DNA of 64,000 bases, taken from the NCBI GenBank assembly GCA_900314985.1, contig OMXL01000009.1:37494-101493 (forward strand). The letters run 5' to 3'. This DNA is from an uncultured Prevotellaceae bacterium (GTDB taxonomy: Bacteria; Bacteroidota; Bacteroidia; Bacteroidales; Bacteroidaceae). Of this stretch, positions 1 through 7,977 are shown piece after piece. The stretch's first letter is position 1. Each line of letters opens with the position of its first letter. The position numbers were made by a program, and so were the translations under genes. The notes beneath the pieces are model-generated. The model had not been told where the DNA came from and did no database searches. It saw only the letters and a program-made list of their open reading frames with translations.

Positions 1-311
1 ACACGCATGCCGACGACTTTGAAACCTGCATAATCCTTATAAACTTCAGGTCCGAATTCTGTAGCGGCTTTACAGACACCCGAGGTATAGGATCCCATAC
101 CTGATCCGTATTCTGCCAAATCGTCTGTGTTATACAAACCGCACAGATACTGGTTCTCGGCCAGTGCGCGGCGACTTGTTAAACGCTCTTGATGTACAGC
201 AGTAGCTGATTTCTGAACAGCAATACCTTTGGCTGTCCTAATGACAGACTGCTGTGCGTGAATGCTTAGAGAAAGCATGCTGGCAATCGCCAGAAACAAT
301 AATTTTTTCAT
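1..311 (-). CDS. Secreted protein, N-terminal part only (cut by window edge)
   Basis: About 103 residues are visible, read leftwards from an ATG at 311 and running off position 1. They begin MKKLLFLAIASMLSLSIHAQ, a clear Sec signal peptide with an Ala-X-Ala/Gln cleavage context. The mature part (QQSVIRTAKG..., later YLCGLYNTDD) matches no family I can name. It starts 17 bases after the stop of the preceding secreted protein, so it is probably the last visible gene of the minus-strand envelope operon that begins at the TlpA gene. By context it is likely a T9SS or Omp28-associated surface protein, but this is inference only. Confidence 0.7.
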   Translation of the reverse strand, partial: MKKLLFLAIASMLSLSIHAQQSVIRTAKGIAVQKSATAVHQERLTSRRALAENQYLCGLYNTDDLAEYGSGMGSYTSGVCKAATEFGPEVYKDYAGFKVVGMR

Positions 312-328
312 GTCGGTATAATATTTCA

Positions 329-952
329 TTATTTGGTTATTACTTTACGTACACGGCCATCGCTCATCGGGACAATACTGAGTCCGCGCTGACTGCCTTT
401 TACCTGGTTGCCTAACAGGTTATAGCGTCGTACAGCCTTGTGGGGCGCTTGTTGGCTGACAGCCTCTATGCCTGTAGGGTTCACATATTTATAGTTGACA
501 GTTACGGAAAATGTCCTTGCCAGCATACCGTCATAGGTCTTGGCAGTATAAGTGACACTGCATTCACCATAAGCTCCCACCTCATTGGGCATCCACTCGG
601 ACATGATGTTCTGGCTTTCGCCTTGTGGAAGACTGGTCTTGGAAGTCTCTTGCTGCCCTGTGGCAGAATATGAATTACATTCTGTCGGGAAACACAACTG
701 CACCAGGCCATTGTCTATCTTGGTGATGTCAGTGACTATGGCTACCTTGCTGTTTGCTGGGGCACCATCGTTCTTTACGAATAAGTCTGAATTGATTTGA
801 GGCATTTCTATGTCCTCGTTCTCCACTTCTGTCCGTGTGATGGTTGCCCCATCTTCATAGACATTACCGTTCTTGTCTGTAAAAACGTATCCCTGGGCAA
901 ATACCACAGAATACGTCATCATAACAATTAATAGTGTAAAGCATTTTTTCAT
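329..952 (-). CDS. Secreted protein with T9SS-type C-terminal sorting tail
   Basis: 207 residues from the ATG at 952; the open frame extends two codons further to a TTG at 958, which is a poorer start. Residues 1-20 form a signal peptide (MKKCFTLLIVMMTYSVVFAQ). The middle has no domain I recognise. The last 40 residues have the pattern of a Prevotella type A T9SS sorting domain: a YNLLGNQV segment, a Gly-Leu-Ser-Ile-Val turn, and a basic end VRKVITK. This fits export by the SprA translocon encoded at 27.2 kb. It sits 13 bases after the Omp28-like gene, in the same operon. Confidence 0.7.
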   Translation of the reverse strand: MKKCFTLLIVMMTYSVVFAQGYVFTDKNGNVYEDGATITRTEVENEDIEMPQINSDLFVKNDGAPANSKVAIVTDITKIDNGLVQLCFPTECNSYSATGQQETSKTSLPQGESQNIMSEWMPNEVGAYGECSVTYTAKTYDGMLARTFSVTVNYKYVNPTGIEAVSQQAPHKAVRRYNLLGNQVKGSQRGLSIVPMSDGRVRKVITK

Positions 953-964
953 AAGCAATCTATT

Positions 965-1741
965 TTAGTTTGTTGTTACTTTCGTTTTTGCTGCCTGTAG
1001 TACGCCGTTGTCATTATAAATAAAGGCTACTATACTCAGGTTGTCTTTGTTCCAATCGCCATCGATGGCCTGTGTCAACTGCTGTGACTTCTGTTCACCG
1101 GCATTCAGAGTGATGGGGTCTCCCCATGTGCCATTGACAGACGTGCGGAATACGTGATGATGGATGTAGTTCTTGTTTGTTGAACCATCAGGCATAAACT
1201 GCAGGGCAGTGATGCCATCCTCCAGTACCCATACTTGTAGTTTCCCTTCAATGTTGTCACCCTTGGCATCCTCTTGGATGGTGATATTGATGTTTTCACC
1301 TTGAATGGTAGCTGTCAGGGAAAGGTCTACGGGTGAAGGCTTGGTAATCTCCTCTCTTACTGTTGCAGTCCACTCTGTGTAGTTTTGTGGCGCATGACGA
1401 TTTACCATGCCGATAGGCTGACCATATCCTTTTACGTAATGCTCAAAATACTCGCAGCCTGTCGTAGTGGTCAGTGGCATCAGCTTTCCATTGGGGAGCT
1501 TTCCGAACTCACCGGAATAGATGCCGACGGCTACCAAATGATTACCATAGGTCTCCTGTAGTTGATTGATAATCTCTGTACCTTTGGGACAGTTGACGCA
1601 CCGCTGCCCGGTAAAGTCTTCCAACAGCACCACCCGCTGGGCGGCTTCTTGCTGGACATAGATAAGTTGCTCGCTCTCGTCAATATGGCTACACGACAGC
1701 AGCATGGTAACGATACCTGTTATATATGCGAAATGCTTCAT
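965..1741 (-). CDS. Omp28-related lipoprotein
   Basis: 258 residues. I take the ATG at 1741, because from there a lipoprotein signal appears (MKHFAYITGIVTMLLSC, lipobox LLSC); the longer frame from 1858 would overlap the upstream gene by about 100 bases. The segment VLLEDFTGQRCVNCPKG is the hallmark of the Omp28 family, a thioredoxin-fold outer-membrane-associated protein first described in Porphyromonas gingivalis; the C-x-x-C (CVNC) is kept. It lies 19 bases after the DUF6029 barrel gene. With a TlpA protein in the same operon, a role in redox or folding at the cell surface is possible but unproven. Confidence 0.8.
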   Translation of the reverse strand: MKHFAYITGIVTMLLSCSHIDESEQLIYVQQEAAQRVVLLEDFTGQRCVNCPKGTEIINQLQETYGNHLVAVGIYSGEFGKLPNGKLMPLTTTTGCEYFEHYVKGYGQPIGMVNRHAPQNYTEWTATVREEITKPSPVDLSLTATIQGENINITIQEDAKGDNIEGKLQVWVLEDGITALQFMPDGSTNKNYIHHHVFRTSVNGTWGDPITLNAGEQKSQQLTQAIDGDWNKDNLSIVAFIYNDNGVLQAAKTKVTTN

Positions 1742-1760
1742 TTCAGTGTGCGGTCTACAG

Positions 1761-3341
1761 TTAGAAGTTATAGTTATACGACAGTGTGAAACCTTTGGTG
1801 GCCGGCACATAGCGGCAGACTCCTCCCGAGCAGTTATAGCCCGCACGGGTGCGACCATAACCCAGCTGTATGCGATGGGCGCCAGTATTGTAGGTCACCA
1901 GTCCTTGATAGTAGTGTATGTCTGTCTCACCACAGTTCCAGAGGTCACTGACGGTAAACATCCAGTGGGGTGCCAATGACAGTTCGGCGAGTGCATAGGC
2001 CCAGTCGTGCTGGTCCTGGGCGGTGGTCAGGTATTGCAGTTCTGTGCGCAACTTGGTGTGGCGTGACAACTGCATCAGCGCGTCGGCCACAAAGATATCG
2101 CTGTGAATCATGCCTCCTTCACCTTCAATGACGGTTTTGTTGTAGCGCTGGTTCATATACATCAAACTCAATTTGATGTCGCGAGTCATGCGGCGTGTCA
2201 ACTGAACATTCAGGTCTTGATAGTAGGTCTCGTCACCCCATTTCAGCCATTGGCTGTCAATAGCACGTACATACGAGTAGTTCACCTTGACGTTCATGCC
2301 GTAGCGACCACCAAGTGTCGTCTTGCGTGGGATGTTGTAACCAGCCTCCATCTGATAGGCCCACTCACCGCTTGCCAGTTGTGTAGCGTAAGGGTAGAGG
2401 GCTGCCAGTGCATAGGTGTGGTCGAGCGTGAAGGCTGGTAAGTGGTTGATGAAAGAACTTGTTCCCAGCATGTTTCGCTGACTGCGAAATGCCATGTTCT
2501 CAGAACGTTTGGCTTGCAGCAAGAGGCTGAGACCACGTTTTGAATAAGAACCGGAGAGCATGGCGACCTGTCCGCTATGGTAGTTGTAGCCATTGTCAAA
2601 CGAGGGGTCTTGTGTCTTGTGGGCATATTCCACCAACACACCCCATGGTCCTTTGTTCAGATTTGCACGAATATCCCATGCATTGACAAATTTGGGCAGG
2701 TTGTAGCGGTGTGTGGGGTCAGCAAATATTTCTTCATCCTTCTCGTATTTGTTTACCCACGAAGCACCTATTGTGAGGTGTGTCTCTTTATTCTGCAATG
2801 TTGGTATCCACTCGTCAAGGGCTATCTCGCCATCCAGTCCTGATACAAGTCCGCCGTCCCATTTCCAATAGTGGCGCTGCTTGCCACTTAGGGCCTTGAA
2901 CGTGACTCCTTTTGCAGGACGTAGCGTCAAACGACCACCTAATAGCGAGTTGTCGATGCCCAGTGAGCGCTCCTCATAGGTGCGCAGAATGAAGCCAGAA
3001 CCAAATTGCTCGTAAAAGGTACCTGCGGTTAATTCTGCACAACCAAGCTTTCCTTTTACCCAGAAGTGGGGGATGCCCCATCCCTTGAAGTCGTTTTCAA
3101 AACCAGGTAGCGGATGTTCCATGTATTCCAGACGTGCTCCTGCATCAATGTGATTACTCTGCAATTGCAGATCCACATAGGTGTTGGTCAATAGGTCGTC
3201 CGTCTTGGTAGCTCCTGTCGCCTCATCGTTCTGTGGTAGCAAAATGTCACTTTGGATACTACCAGAAAAGGTAATTTCCTTTTGGGCATTGATACTTACC
3301 ATGCAACAGACGGCAGCGAGGGTAGAGAGTAATCGTTTCAT
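1761..3341 (-). CDS. DUF6029 family outer-membrane protein
   Basis: 526 residues starting at the ATG at 3341, with signal peptide MKRLLSTLAAVCCMVSINAQ. The body is rich in alternating aromatic/polar strands (for example KEITFSGSIQSDILLPQ, then the motif FYEQFGSGFILRTYEER) and ends in aromatic residues (LSYNYNF), as in an outer-membrane beta barrel. The GSGFILR-type motif is typical of DUF6029 proteins of Bacteroidales, whose function is unknown. The start overlaps the stop of the TlpA gene by four bases (ATGA), so translation is probably coupled. Downstream genes are Omp28-like. Confidence 0.75.
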   Translation of the reverse strand: MKRLLSTLAAVCCMVSINAQKEITFSGSIQSDILLPQNDEATGATKTDDLLTNTYVDLQLQSNHIDAGARLEYMEHPLPGFENDFKGWGIPHFWVKGKLGCAELTAGTFYEQFGSGFILRTYEERSLGIDNSLLGGRLTLRPAKGVTFKALSGKQRHYWKWDGGLVSGLDGEIALDEWIPTLQNKETHLTIGASWVNKYEKDEEIFADPTHRYNLPKFVNAWDIRANLNKGPWGVLVEYAHKTQDPSFDNGYNYHSGQVAMLSGSYSKRGLSLLLQAKRSENMAFRSQRNMLGTSSFINHLPAFTLDHTYALAALYPYATQLASGEWAYQMEAGYNIPRKTTLGGRYGMNVKVNYSYVRAIDSQWLKWGDETYYQDLNVQLTRRMTRDIKLSLMYMNQRYNKTVIEGEGGMIHSDIFVADALMQLSRHTKLRTELQYLTTAQDQHDWAYALAELSLAPHWMFTVSDLWNCGETDIHYYQGLVTYNTGAHRIQLGYGRTRAGYNCSGGVCRYVPATKGFTLSYNYNF

Positions 3342-3829
3342 TGTTTTATGAGTTCGCGTACCTTATTTATAAGCTCTGTCTCAGCACCATCAGTATATCC
3401 GTTGTGCTTGTAAACGATGTTACCCTGTCCGTCAACGATGAGTACGAAAGGTATCATTTGGATACCTAAGGCGCGTTTCAAGTCGCTGTTGGGGTCAAGT
3501 AGTACCTCGTAAGCCCAGTTGTGATTGCTGACGAGCGGTTTAACTTTGTTAATGTTCTGTGCCTGGTCAATGCTGACGGCATAAATCTTCACACCGGTTT
3601 CTTCTTGCCAGTCCTCATAAACCTCGGCAATAGCGTCAAGTTCGCGGTTACAAGGCTTGCACCATGTTGCAAAGAAGTCAATGATGAAAGGCTTCCCGTT
3701 GTTTGACAACGTGTCAGTACGTACACTCTGTCCATCAATAGTCTTGAGGGTTATTGCGGGCAGTTGGGCATGTAGCACTCCTATGGAGACTACCCATGCC
3801 ATAACAGATAAGGTTATAATCTTTTTCAT
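3338..3829 (-). CDS. TlpA-family periplasmic thioredoxin-like protein
   Basis: 163 residues with signal peptide MKKIITLSVMAWVVSIGVLHA. The redoxin domain contains FFATWCKPCNREL near residue 52, giving the active-site pair W-C-K-P-C. Later IQMIPFVLIVDGQGNIVYKH carries the cis-Pro of the thioredoxin fold. Such proteins reduce or exchange disulfides in periplasmic partners. It is first in a minus-strand operon with a DUF6029 barrel (4-base overlap), an Omp28-like lipoprotein and T9SS cargo. A consensus promoter ends only eight bases before the ATG, so the leader must be very short. Confidence 0.88.
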   Translation of the reverse strand: MKKIITLSVMAWVVSIGVLHAQLPAITLKTIDGQSVRTDTLSNNGKPFIIDFFATWCKPCNRELDAIAEVYEDWQEETGVKIYAVSIDQAQNINKVKPLVSNHNWAYEVLLDPNSDLKRALGIQMIPFVLIVDGQGNIVYKHNGYTDGAETELINKVRELIKQ

Positions 3830-3837
3830 ATTCGCGG

Positions 3838-3868
3838 CAAAGGTACTAATAAGCCTGCAAAGAACAAA
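3838..3868 (-). promoter_or_regulatory. Bacteroidetes promoter for the TlpA operon
   Basis: On the minus strand the -7 box TACCTTTG occupies 3845-3838 and TTG lies at 3867-3865, a 19-base spacer. The ATG at 3829 is only eight bases beyond the -7 box, leaving a leader of a few nucleotides at most. Confidence 0.75.
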
Positions 3869-4009
3869 AGAAATTGTGCTTTTTCTTTATTATTTGTCAG
3901 AAAATACCATAGCAAAGGTATCAGATGCAAGTGTAAGAAGGGTAAAAAACTTAGAAAATGAAAGATTTTATACATTAAAACCTCTCTAATAAAAAAACAC
4001 ATTTTTCTT

Positions 4010-4039
4010 TTGTCTTTCCGTAAAATCTTGTTACCTTTG
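4010..4039 (+). promoter_or_regulatory. Bacteroidetes promoter for trpS
   Basis: TTG at 4010-4012, a 19-base spacer and -7 box TACCTTTG at 4032-4039. The trpS ATG follows at 4069. No obvious leader peptide or T-box-like fold is seen in the 25-base leader. Confidence 0.75.
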
Positions 4040-4068
4040 CAAGCTGAAACGAAAAAGACAACGAAACA

Positions 4069-5157
4069 ATGGGAAAGATAATACTTACAGGCGACCGTCC
4101 TACAGGTAAACTGCACTTGGGACACTATATCGGTTCGCTGCGCCGTCGCGTAGAACTGCAGAACGCTGGCGACTATGAGAAGATGTTTGTGTTTATGGCC
4201 GACGTACAGGCACTGACAGATAATGCTGACAATCCTGAGAAGATTCGCCAAAACATCATTGAGGTGGCACTGGACTACCTGGCAGCTGGCTTGGATCCAG
4301 AGAAGTGTACGCTGTTTATCCAGAGTCAGATAACAGAGCTGGCAGAGTTGACGACCTACCTGATGAACCTGGTGTCAGTAAGCCGCGTACAGCGCAACCC
4401 CACAGTGAAGACAGAGGTGAAGATGCGCGGTTTCGAGGGTGAGAGCATCCCCTTAGGATTCTTCTGCTATCCTGTCAGTCAGGCTGCTGACATCACATTG
4501 TTTAAGGCTACTACAGTGCCTGCAGGTGAAGACCAGGAGCCAATGTTGGAAGTAACCCGCGAACTGGCCCGTCGCTTCAACCAAATTTATGCTCCTGTGC
4601 TGGTAGAGCCTAACATCCTGCTGCCTGAGAACCTGACGGCACGACGCCTGCCGGGAACAGACGGTAAGGAGAAGATGTCGAAGTCGCTGGGTAACTGTAT
4701 CTATCTGTCAGATGACGCTGACACGGTATGGCAGAAAGTTCGCTCGATGTACACCGACCCTGAGCATATCAACCTGAATGATCCTGGACATGTGGAGGGC
4801 AATGCCGTATTCACTTACCTGGATGCGTTCTCTAAGCCTGAGCACTTTGCCCAGTACTGGCCTGAGTACCAGAATCTGGATGAGTTGAAAGACCACTACC
4901 GTCGTGGCGGTCTGGGCGACATGAAGTGTAAGAAGTTCCTGAATCAGATACTCAACGAATTCCTGGAGCCTATGCGCCAGCGCCGTCATGAGTTTGAGCA
5001 AGACATTCCTGAAATTTACAATATTCTGAAGAAGGGTACGGAGAAGGCTCGCGAGACCGCTGCTCAGACAATGACTGAGGTGCGTCAGGCCATGCGTATC
5101 AACTACTTCGATGATGCCGAGCTAATTAAGAGTCAGGCGGAGAAATATAAGAAGTGA
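4069..5157 (+). CDS. trpS: Tryptophanyl-tRNA synthetase
   Basis: 362 residues. This class I synthetase charges tRNA-Trp with tryptophan using ATP in the cytoplasm. The HIGH-type signature is HLGH at residues 16-19 (context [13 protein letters not shown]) and the KMSKS signature is exact at residues 202-206. The length is slightly above the 330-residue bacterial norm, as in other Bacteroidetes. It is monocistronic: its own promoter is at 4010-4039 and a strong terminator at 5179-5210. Its stop codon lies in a run of three degenerate heptamers (5153-5173). Confidence 0.97.
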   Translation: MGKIILTGDRPTGKLHLGHYIGSLRRRVELQNAGDYEKMFVFMADVQALTDNADNPEKIRQNIIEVALDYLAAGLDPEKCTLFIQSQITELAELTTYLMNLVSVSRVQRNPTVKTEVKMRGFEGESIPLGFFCYPVSQAADITLFKATTVPAGEDQEPMLEVTRELARRFNQIYAPVLVEPNILLPENLTARRLPGTDGKEKMSKSLGNCIYLSDDADTVWQKVRSMYTDPEHINLNDPGHVEGNAVFTYLDAFSKPEHFAQYWPEYQNLDELKDHYRRGGLGDMKCKKFLNQILNEFLEPMRQRRHEFEQDIPEIYNILKKGTEKARETAAQTMTEVRQAMRINYFDDAELIKSQAEKYKK

Positions 5158-5173
5158 AAAGTCAGAAGTGAGA
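5153..5173. repeat. Heptamer tandem repeat, unit AGTGAAA, about 3 copies
   Basis: Three consecutive 7-base units related to AGTGAAA. The first contains the trpS stop codon. The same unit is found at 35.6 kb, and in reverse complement at 17.5 and 43.8 kb. Confidence 0.6.
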
Positions 5174-5178
5174 AAAAG

Positions 5179-5210
5179 GCGACGAATGAAATATTTCGTC
5201 GCTTTTTTTT
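5179..5210 (+). terminator. Intrinsic terminator after trpS
   Basis: Stem GCGACGAA (5179-5186) pairs with TTCGTCGC (5195-5202) across an 8-base loop, followed by eight T residues (5203-5210). The T tract runs into the -33 element of the next promoter. Confidence 0.9.
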
Positions 5211-5239
5211 GTTTATTATAAAAAATGTTCGTATCTTTG
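5209..5239 (+). promoter_or_regulatory. Promoter for the CsgG-DUF4810-DUF799 operon
   Basis: TTG at 5209-5211 and -7 box TATCTTTG at 5232-5239, 20-base spacer; the start codon is at 5281. The TTG overlaps the end of the trpS terminator T tract, so the two units are packed back to back. Confidence 0.7.
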
Positions 5240-5280
5240 CCGTGATATATCACCTAAAAAACGAATTAATTTTGCCTATT

Positions 5281-6213
5281 ATGAAAAAATTACTATGTGT
5301 GGCTGTGCTGCTGACAGCCTTGGCCACAAGTTCACAGGCCCAACGTAAGACTCAGGTCGTGGAGCCTGTCAAGGCCGCTCAGCCTGCTGACGGCAAGACC
5401 ATTAAACGTAAGGTTGCCATCGGACGTTTCTCTAATGAGACTCAATATGCGAAGGGTATCTTCTACGACAAGGAGAACGACCCTATGGGTAAGCAAGCCC
5501 TCGACATTCTGTCGGCTAAGCTGGCTGCATCAGGTAAGTTCCTGCTGTTGGAGCGTGGCGACCTGGCTCAGCTGCTGGAAGAGGCCAAGAAGAGTGAGGA
5601 TGGTCTGCAGACCATCGGTGCCGACTATATGATTATCGGTTCAATCACCGAGTTCGGCCGTAAGAATACCGGTAAGGAGGGTGTCTTCACCTCTACGAAG
5701 ATGCAGACGGTAGAGGCTGCTGTGGCTATCCGTCTGGTAGATGTGTCGACAGGTCTTATAGTCTACTCTGACGAGGCCAAGGGACAGGCTCAGATTACCA
5801 CGAAGACCACGCTGGGTGTGGGTGGACGTGCTGACTATGACGCAACACTTAGCGACAAGGCTATCTCAGAGGCTATCGGTCAGCTGGTGGAGAACATCAT
5901 CAACAAGTGTACCGACAAGCCTTGGCGCACCTACTTCCTGACATACGATGCTGATGCCCAGATGATTGCCGGTGGTGCCAGCCAGGGTGTGAAGGAAGGT
6001 GACGTCTTTGCTGTGAAGACCAAGGGTAAGAAGGTAAAGAATCCGCAGTCGGGCGTGATGATTGAGCTGCCTGGTAAGCAGATTGGTACTGTTACGGTAT
6101 CGGCTACTGGTGGTGACACTCCCGAGACGGAATACTCATTCGTGGAATATAACGGCACAGCCATTGATGCCGCTAAGTTGAACACTTATTATATAGAGGA
6201 GATTAAGAAATGA
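5281..6213 (+). CDS. CsgG/HfaB-family secreted protein
   Basis: 310 residues from the ATG at 5281; the frame is open further upstream, but only this start gives a signal peptide (MKKLLCVAVLLTALATSSQA, signal peptidase I type, no lipobox Cys). Residues 40-200 match the CsgG family: KRKVAIGRFSNET at the start, LLLERGDLAQLLEE, GADYMIIGSITEFG and LVDVSTGLIVYSDEAKG. CsgG proteins form outer-membrane pores or act as lipoprotein activators of envelope enzymes. Here it heads an overlapping operon with a small lipoprotein, a DUF4810 lipoprotein and a DUF799 lipoprotein, the combination seen around GNA1162 in Neisseria. Function in Bacteroidetes is not established. Confidence 0.85.
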   Translation: MKKLLCVAVLLTALATSSQAQRKTQVVEPVKAAQPADGKTIKRKVAIGRFSNETQYAKGIFYDKENDPMGKQALDILSAKLAASGKFLLLERGDLAQLLEEAKKSEDGLQTIGADYMIIGSITEFGRKNTGKEGVFTSTKMQTVEAAVAIRLVDVSTGLIVYSDEAKGQAQITTKTTLGVGGRADYDATLSDKAISEAIGQLVENIINKCTDKPWRTYFLTYDADAQMIAGGASQGVKEGDVFAVKTKGKKVKNPQSGVMIELPGKQIGTVTVSATGGDTPETEYSFVEYNGTAIDAAKLNTYYIEEIKK

Positions 6214-6557
6214 AAAAGCTCGTACTGTTCACACTGACTCTTGCAGCCTTGCTGTTGGTTGGCTGCAAGGCTAACTATCCTGTCGCTATGCAGACGGGTC
6301 AAGAGGATATGGCTTATCTGGTCTTTGTAGGACCATTAGATAAATACGGTAATGGTCAATATCCCGTTCAGGTGGATATCGACGGCACCAAGTTTGATAC
6401 CAAGGTGGTAAAGCCTAAGGTGGCCAACCGTAAGGGCTACCAGTATGGTGTAGGCCTGGGTAATCGCCATCTGAAGGTGACCTTCAAGGGCGAGATCGTC
6501 TATGAGAAGCAGATATTCCTGTCAACCCAAGAAACTAAAGTCATTAACTTGCCATGA
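6210..6557 (+). CDS. Small lipoprotein of the CsgG operon
   Basis: 115 residues with a lipoprotein signal peptide (lipobox LLVGC, Cys near residue 19). The mature part is beta-rich (YLVFVGPLDKYGNGQYPVQV) and has no family I can name. The ATG overlaps the csgG-like stop by four bases and its own stop overlaps the next ATG, so it is translationally coupled within the four-gene unit. Its position between CsgG and DUF4810 suggests a subunit of the same envelope complex; that is inference. Confidence 0.75.
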   Translation: MKKLVLFTLTLAALLLVGCKANYPVAMQTGQEDMAYLVFVGPLDKYGNGQYPVQVDIDGTKFDTKVVKPKVANRKGYQYGVGLGNRHLKVTFKGEIVYEKQIFLSTQETKVINLP

Positions 6558-6901
6558 AGAAAGTGTTTGTTGCCGCTGTTGCCGTGCTGACGTTAGCGTC
6601 GTGCGGTACCGTACAGCCTGATTTGTACTCGTGGTACGACTCAGAGGATGCCACCTATCAGTATACGAAGCGTGCCTCGGAAGAGAAGCTTGCTGAGGCT
6701 ATGGCACAGTACAAGAAGGTGATTTCCACACAGAAGGGAGCCCGTGGTGTGGTGCCCCCAGGAGTAAATGCCGAATACGGCTATCTGTTGGTGAAGGCCG
6801 GCCAGAAGCAGGAGGGTCTGACGCTGCTGAAGCAAGAGGTTGCCCTCTATCCTGAGTCAGAGAAGTTTATTTCACGAATCATCAAACAACTGGAGAAATG
6901 A
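6554..6901 (+). CDS. DUF4810 domain lipoprotein
   Basis: 115 residues; lipobox TLASC with Cys at residue 17. The mature domain begins VQPDLYSWYDSEDATYQYTK and continues with two helices and VVPPGVNAEYGYLLVKAG, the pattern of DUF4810, a short TPR-like lipoprotein family. Start and stop both overlap neighbours by four bases. In Proteobacteria DUF4810 genes lie between csgG-like and DUF799 genes, exactly as here, so the three probably work together in the outer membrane. Confidence 0.8.
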   Translation: MKKVFVAAVAVLTLASCGTVQPDLYSWYDSEDATYQYTKRASEEKLAEAMAQYKKVISTQKGARGVVPPGVNAEYGYLLVKAGQKQEGLTLLKQEVALYPESEKFISRIIKQLEK

Positions 6902-7581
6902 AGAACTATATCGCAATAGCCCTGATGGCACTGACGATGGCCTCTTGTGCTACGTCATCTTCACTGACACGTGAAGCCCGCTATCCGAAGATGTATGCGG
7001 AGAAGCCAACGTCTATCGTGGTGATGCCTCCCATCAACCGCACCAACCACGTGGATGCCAAGGACTTCTTCTATACCACGATGTACACACCGCTCTGTGA
7101 GAAGGGCTACTATGTCTTCTCGCCCATGCTGACCATGGAGATGTTCCAGGCAGAGAGCGCCTATGATGCCGAGAACTTCCTGGAGGGCAGCCTGACACAG
7201 TTCCGTAATGTGCTGGGTGCCGATGCCGCCATGTTTACCATTATCAAGTCGTGGAGTCGTAGCAATATCGGTGGTTCGCTGACCGTTGAGGTGGAGTATA
7301 TCCTGCGTTCGACTGTCACTGGCGAGACACTTTACCAACGTGAGGGTAAGGTCAAGATTGATACCAGCGTCAATACCGGTAGCAAGGGACTCTTAGGTGC
7401 CCTGCTTGACGTGGCCGCTACTGCTGCAAAGACCGCTGCCACTGACAAGATTGAGGCTGGCCGTAAGTGTACAGCCTTCGTGCTGAGCGACATGCCAGAG
7501 GGTAAGTACGGCCTGAACTTCGGTAAGGATCAGCAGTCGCCTGCCGGCAATGCCCGTGTCACGGCAACGGTTAGTCAATAA
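6898..7581 (+). CDS. DUF799 (GNA1162-like) lipoprotein
   Basis: 227 residues with lipobox TMASC (Cys at 17). The sequence KPTSIVVMPPINRTNHVDAKDFFYTTMYTPL and later LGADAAMFTIIKSWSR are characteristic of DUF799/GNA1162 proteins, a TolB-like alpha/beta fold related to the CsgG periplasmic domain. It is the last gene of the coupled operon. GNA1162 is a surface-exposed lipoprotein of Neisseria studied as a vaccine candidate; its biochemical role is unclear. Confidence 0.82.
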   Translation: MKNYIAIALMALTMASCATSSSLTREARYPKMYAEKPTSIVVMPPINRTNHVDAKDFFYTTMYTPLCEKGYYVFSPMLTMEMFQAESAYDAENFLEGSLTQFRNVLGADAAMFTIIKSWSRSNIGGSLTVEVEYILRSTVTGETLYQREGKVKIDTSVNTGSKGLLGALLDVAATAAKTAATDKIEAGRKCTAFVLSDMPEGKYGLNFGKDQQSPAGNARVTATVSQ

Positions 7582-7618
7582 ACAAACACAATAAAGAAAC
7601 ACACACAGAAAGGAAAGT

Positions 7619-7969
7619 ATGGCTCTGAATCTGAACAAGAACTTGAAATTGTACTACTCTATTAAAGAGGTCGCTGAAATGTTCGGCGTCAACGAGAGTA
7701 CACTACGCTATTGGGAACAGGAATTCCCGTATCTGAAACCAAAGACCAGCGGACCTGCAAAGATTCGCCAGTATCAGGAAAAAGACATTGATCAGATACG
7801 TCTAATCCACAATCTGGTTAAGGTGCGTGGCTTCAAGTTGGCGGCTGCGAAGAAGATTATCAATAGCAACCGCGATGGTGCAGACCGTAAAGCGGATGTG
7901 CTGTCACGTCTGATTTCTGTGCGTGACGACCTGCAGGCGCTGAAGAAGCAAATGGACTTCCTGCAGTGA
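7619..7969 (+). CDS. MerR-family transcriptional regulator
   Basis: 116 residues. The N-terminal winged helix-turn-helix is evident: YYSIKEVAEMFGVNESTLRYWEQEFPYL at 12-39, then the wing KIRQYQEKDIDQIRLI. A coiled-coil dimerisation helix fills residues 85-116. No Cys-rich metal site or ligand domain follows, so it may act with no effector or with a partner. This short MerR type is common in Bacteroidetes. It lies 37 bases after the DUF799 gene and could be co-transcribed with it. A strong hairpin at 7999-8030 terminates it. Confidence 0.9.
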   Translation: MALNLNKNLKLYYSIKEVAEMFGVNESTLRYWEQEFPYLKPKTSGPAKIRQYQEKDIDQIRLIHNLVKVRGFKLAAAKKIINSNRDGADRKADVLSRLISVRDDLQALKKQMDFLQ

Positions 7970-7977
7970 ATTGCAAA

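Noticed and set aside
1761-1858. Extension of the Omp28-like gene upstream to 1858
   Set aside because: It would overlap the DUF6029 gene by about 100 bases and hide a clear lipoprotein signal starting at 1741.
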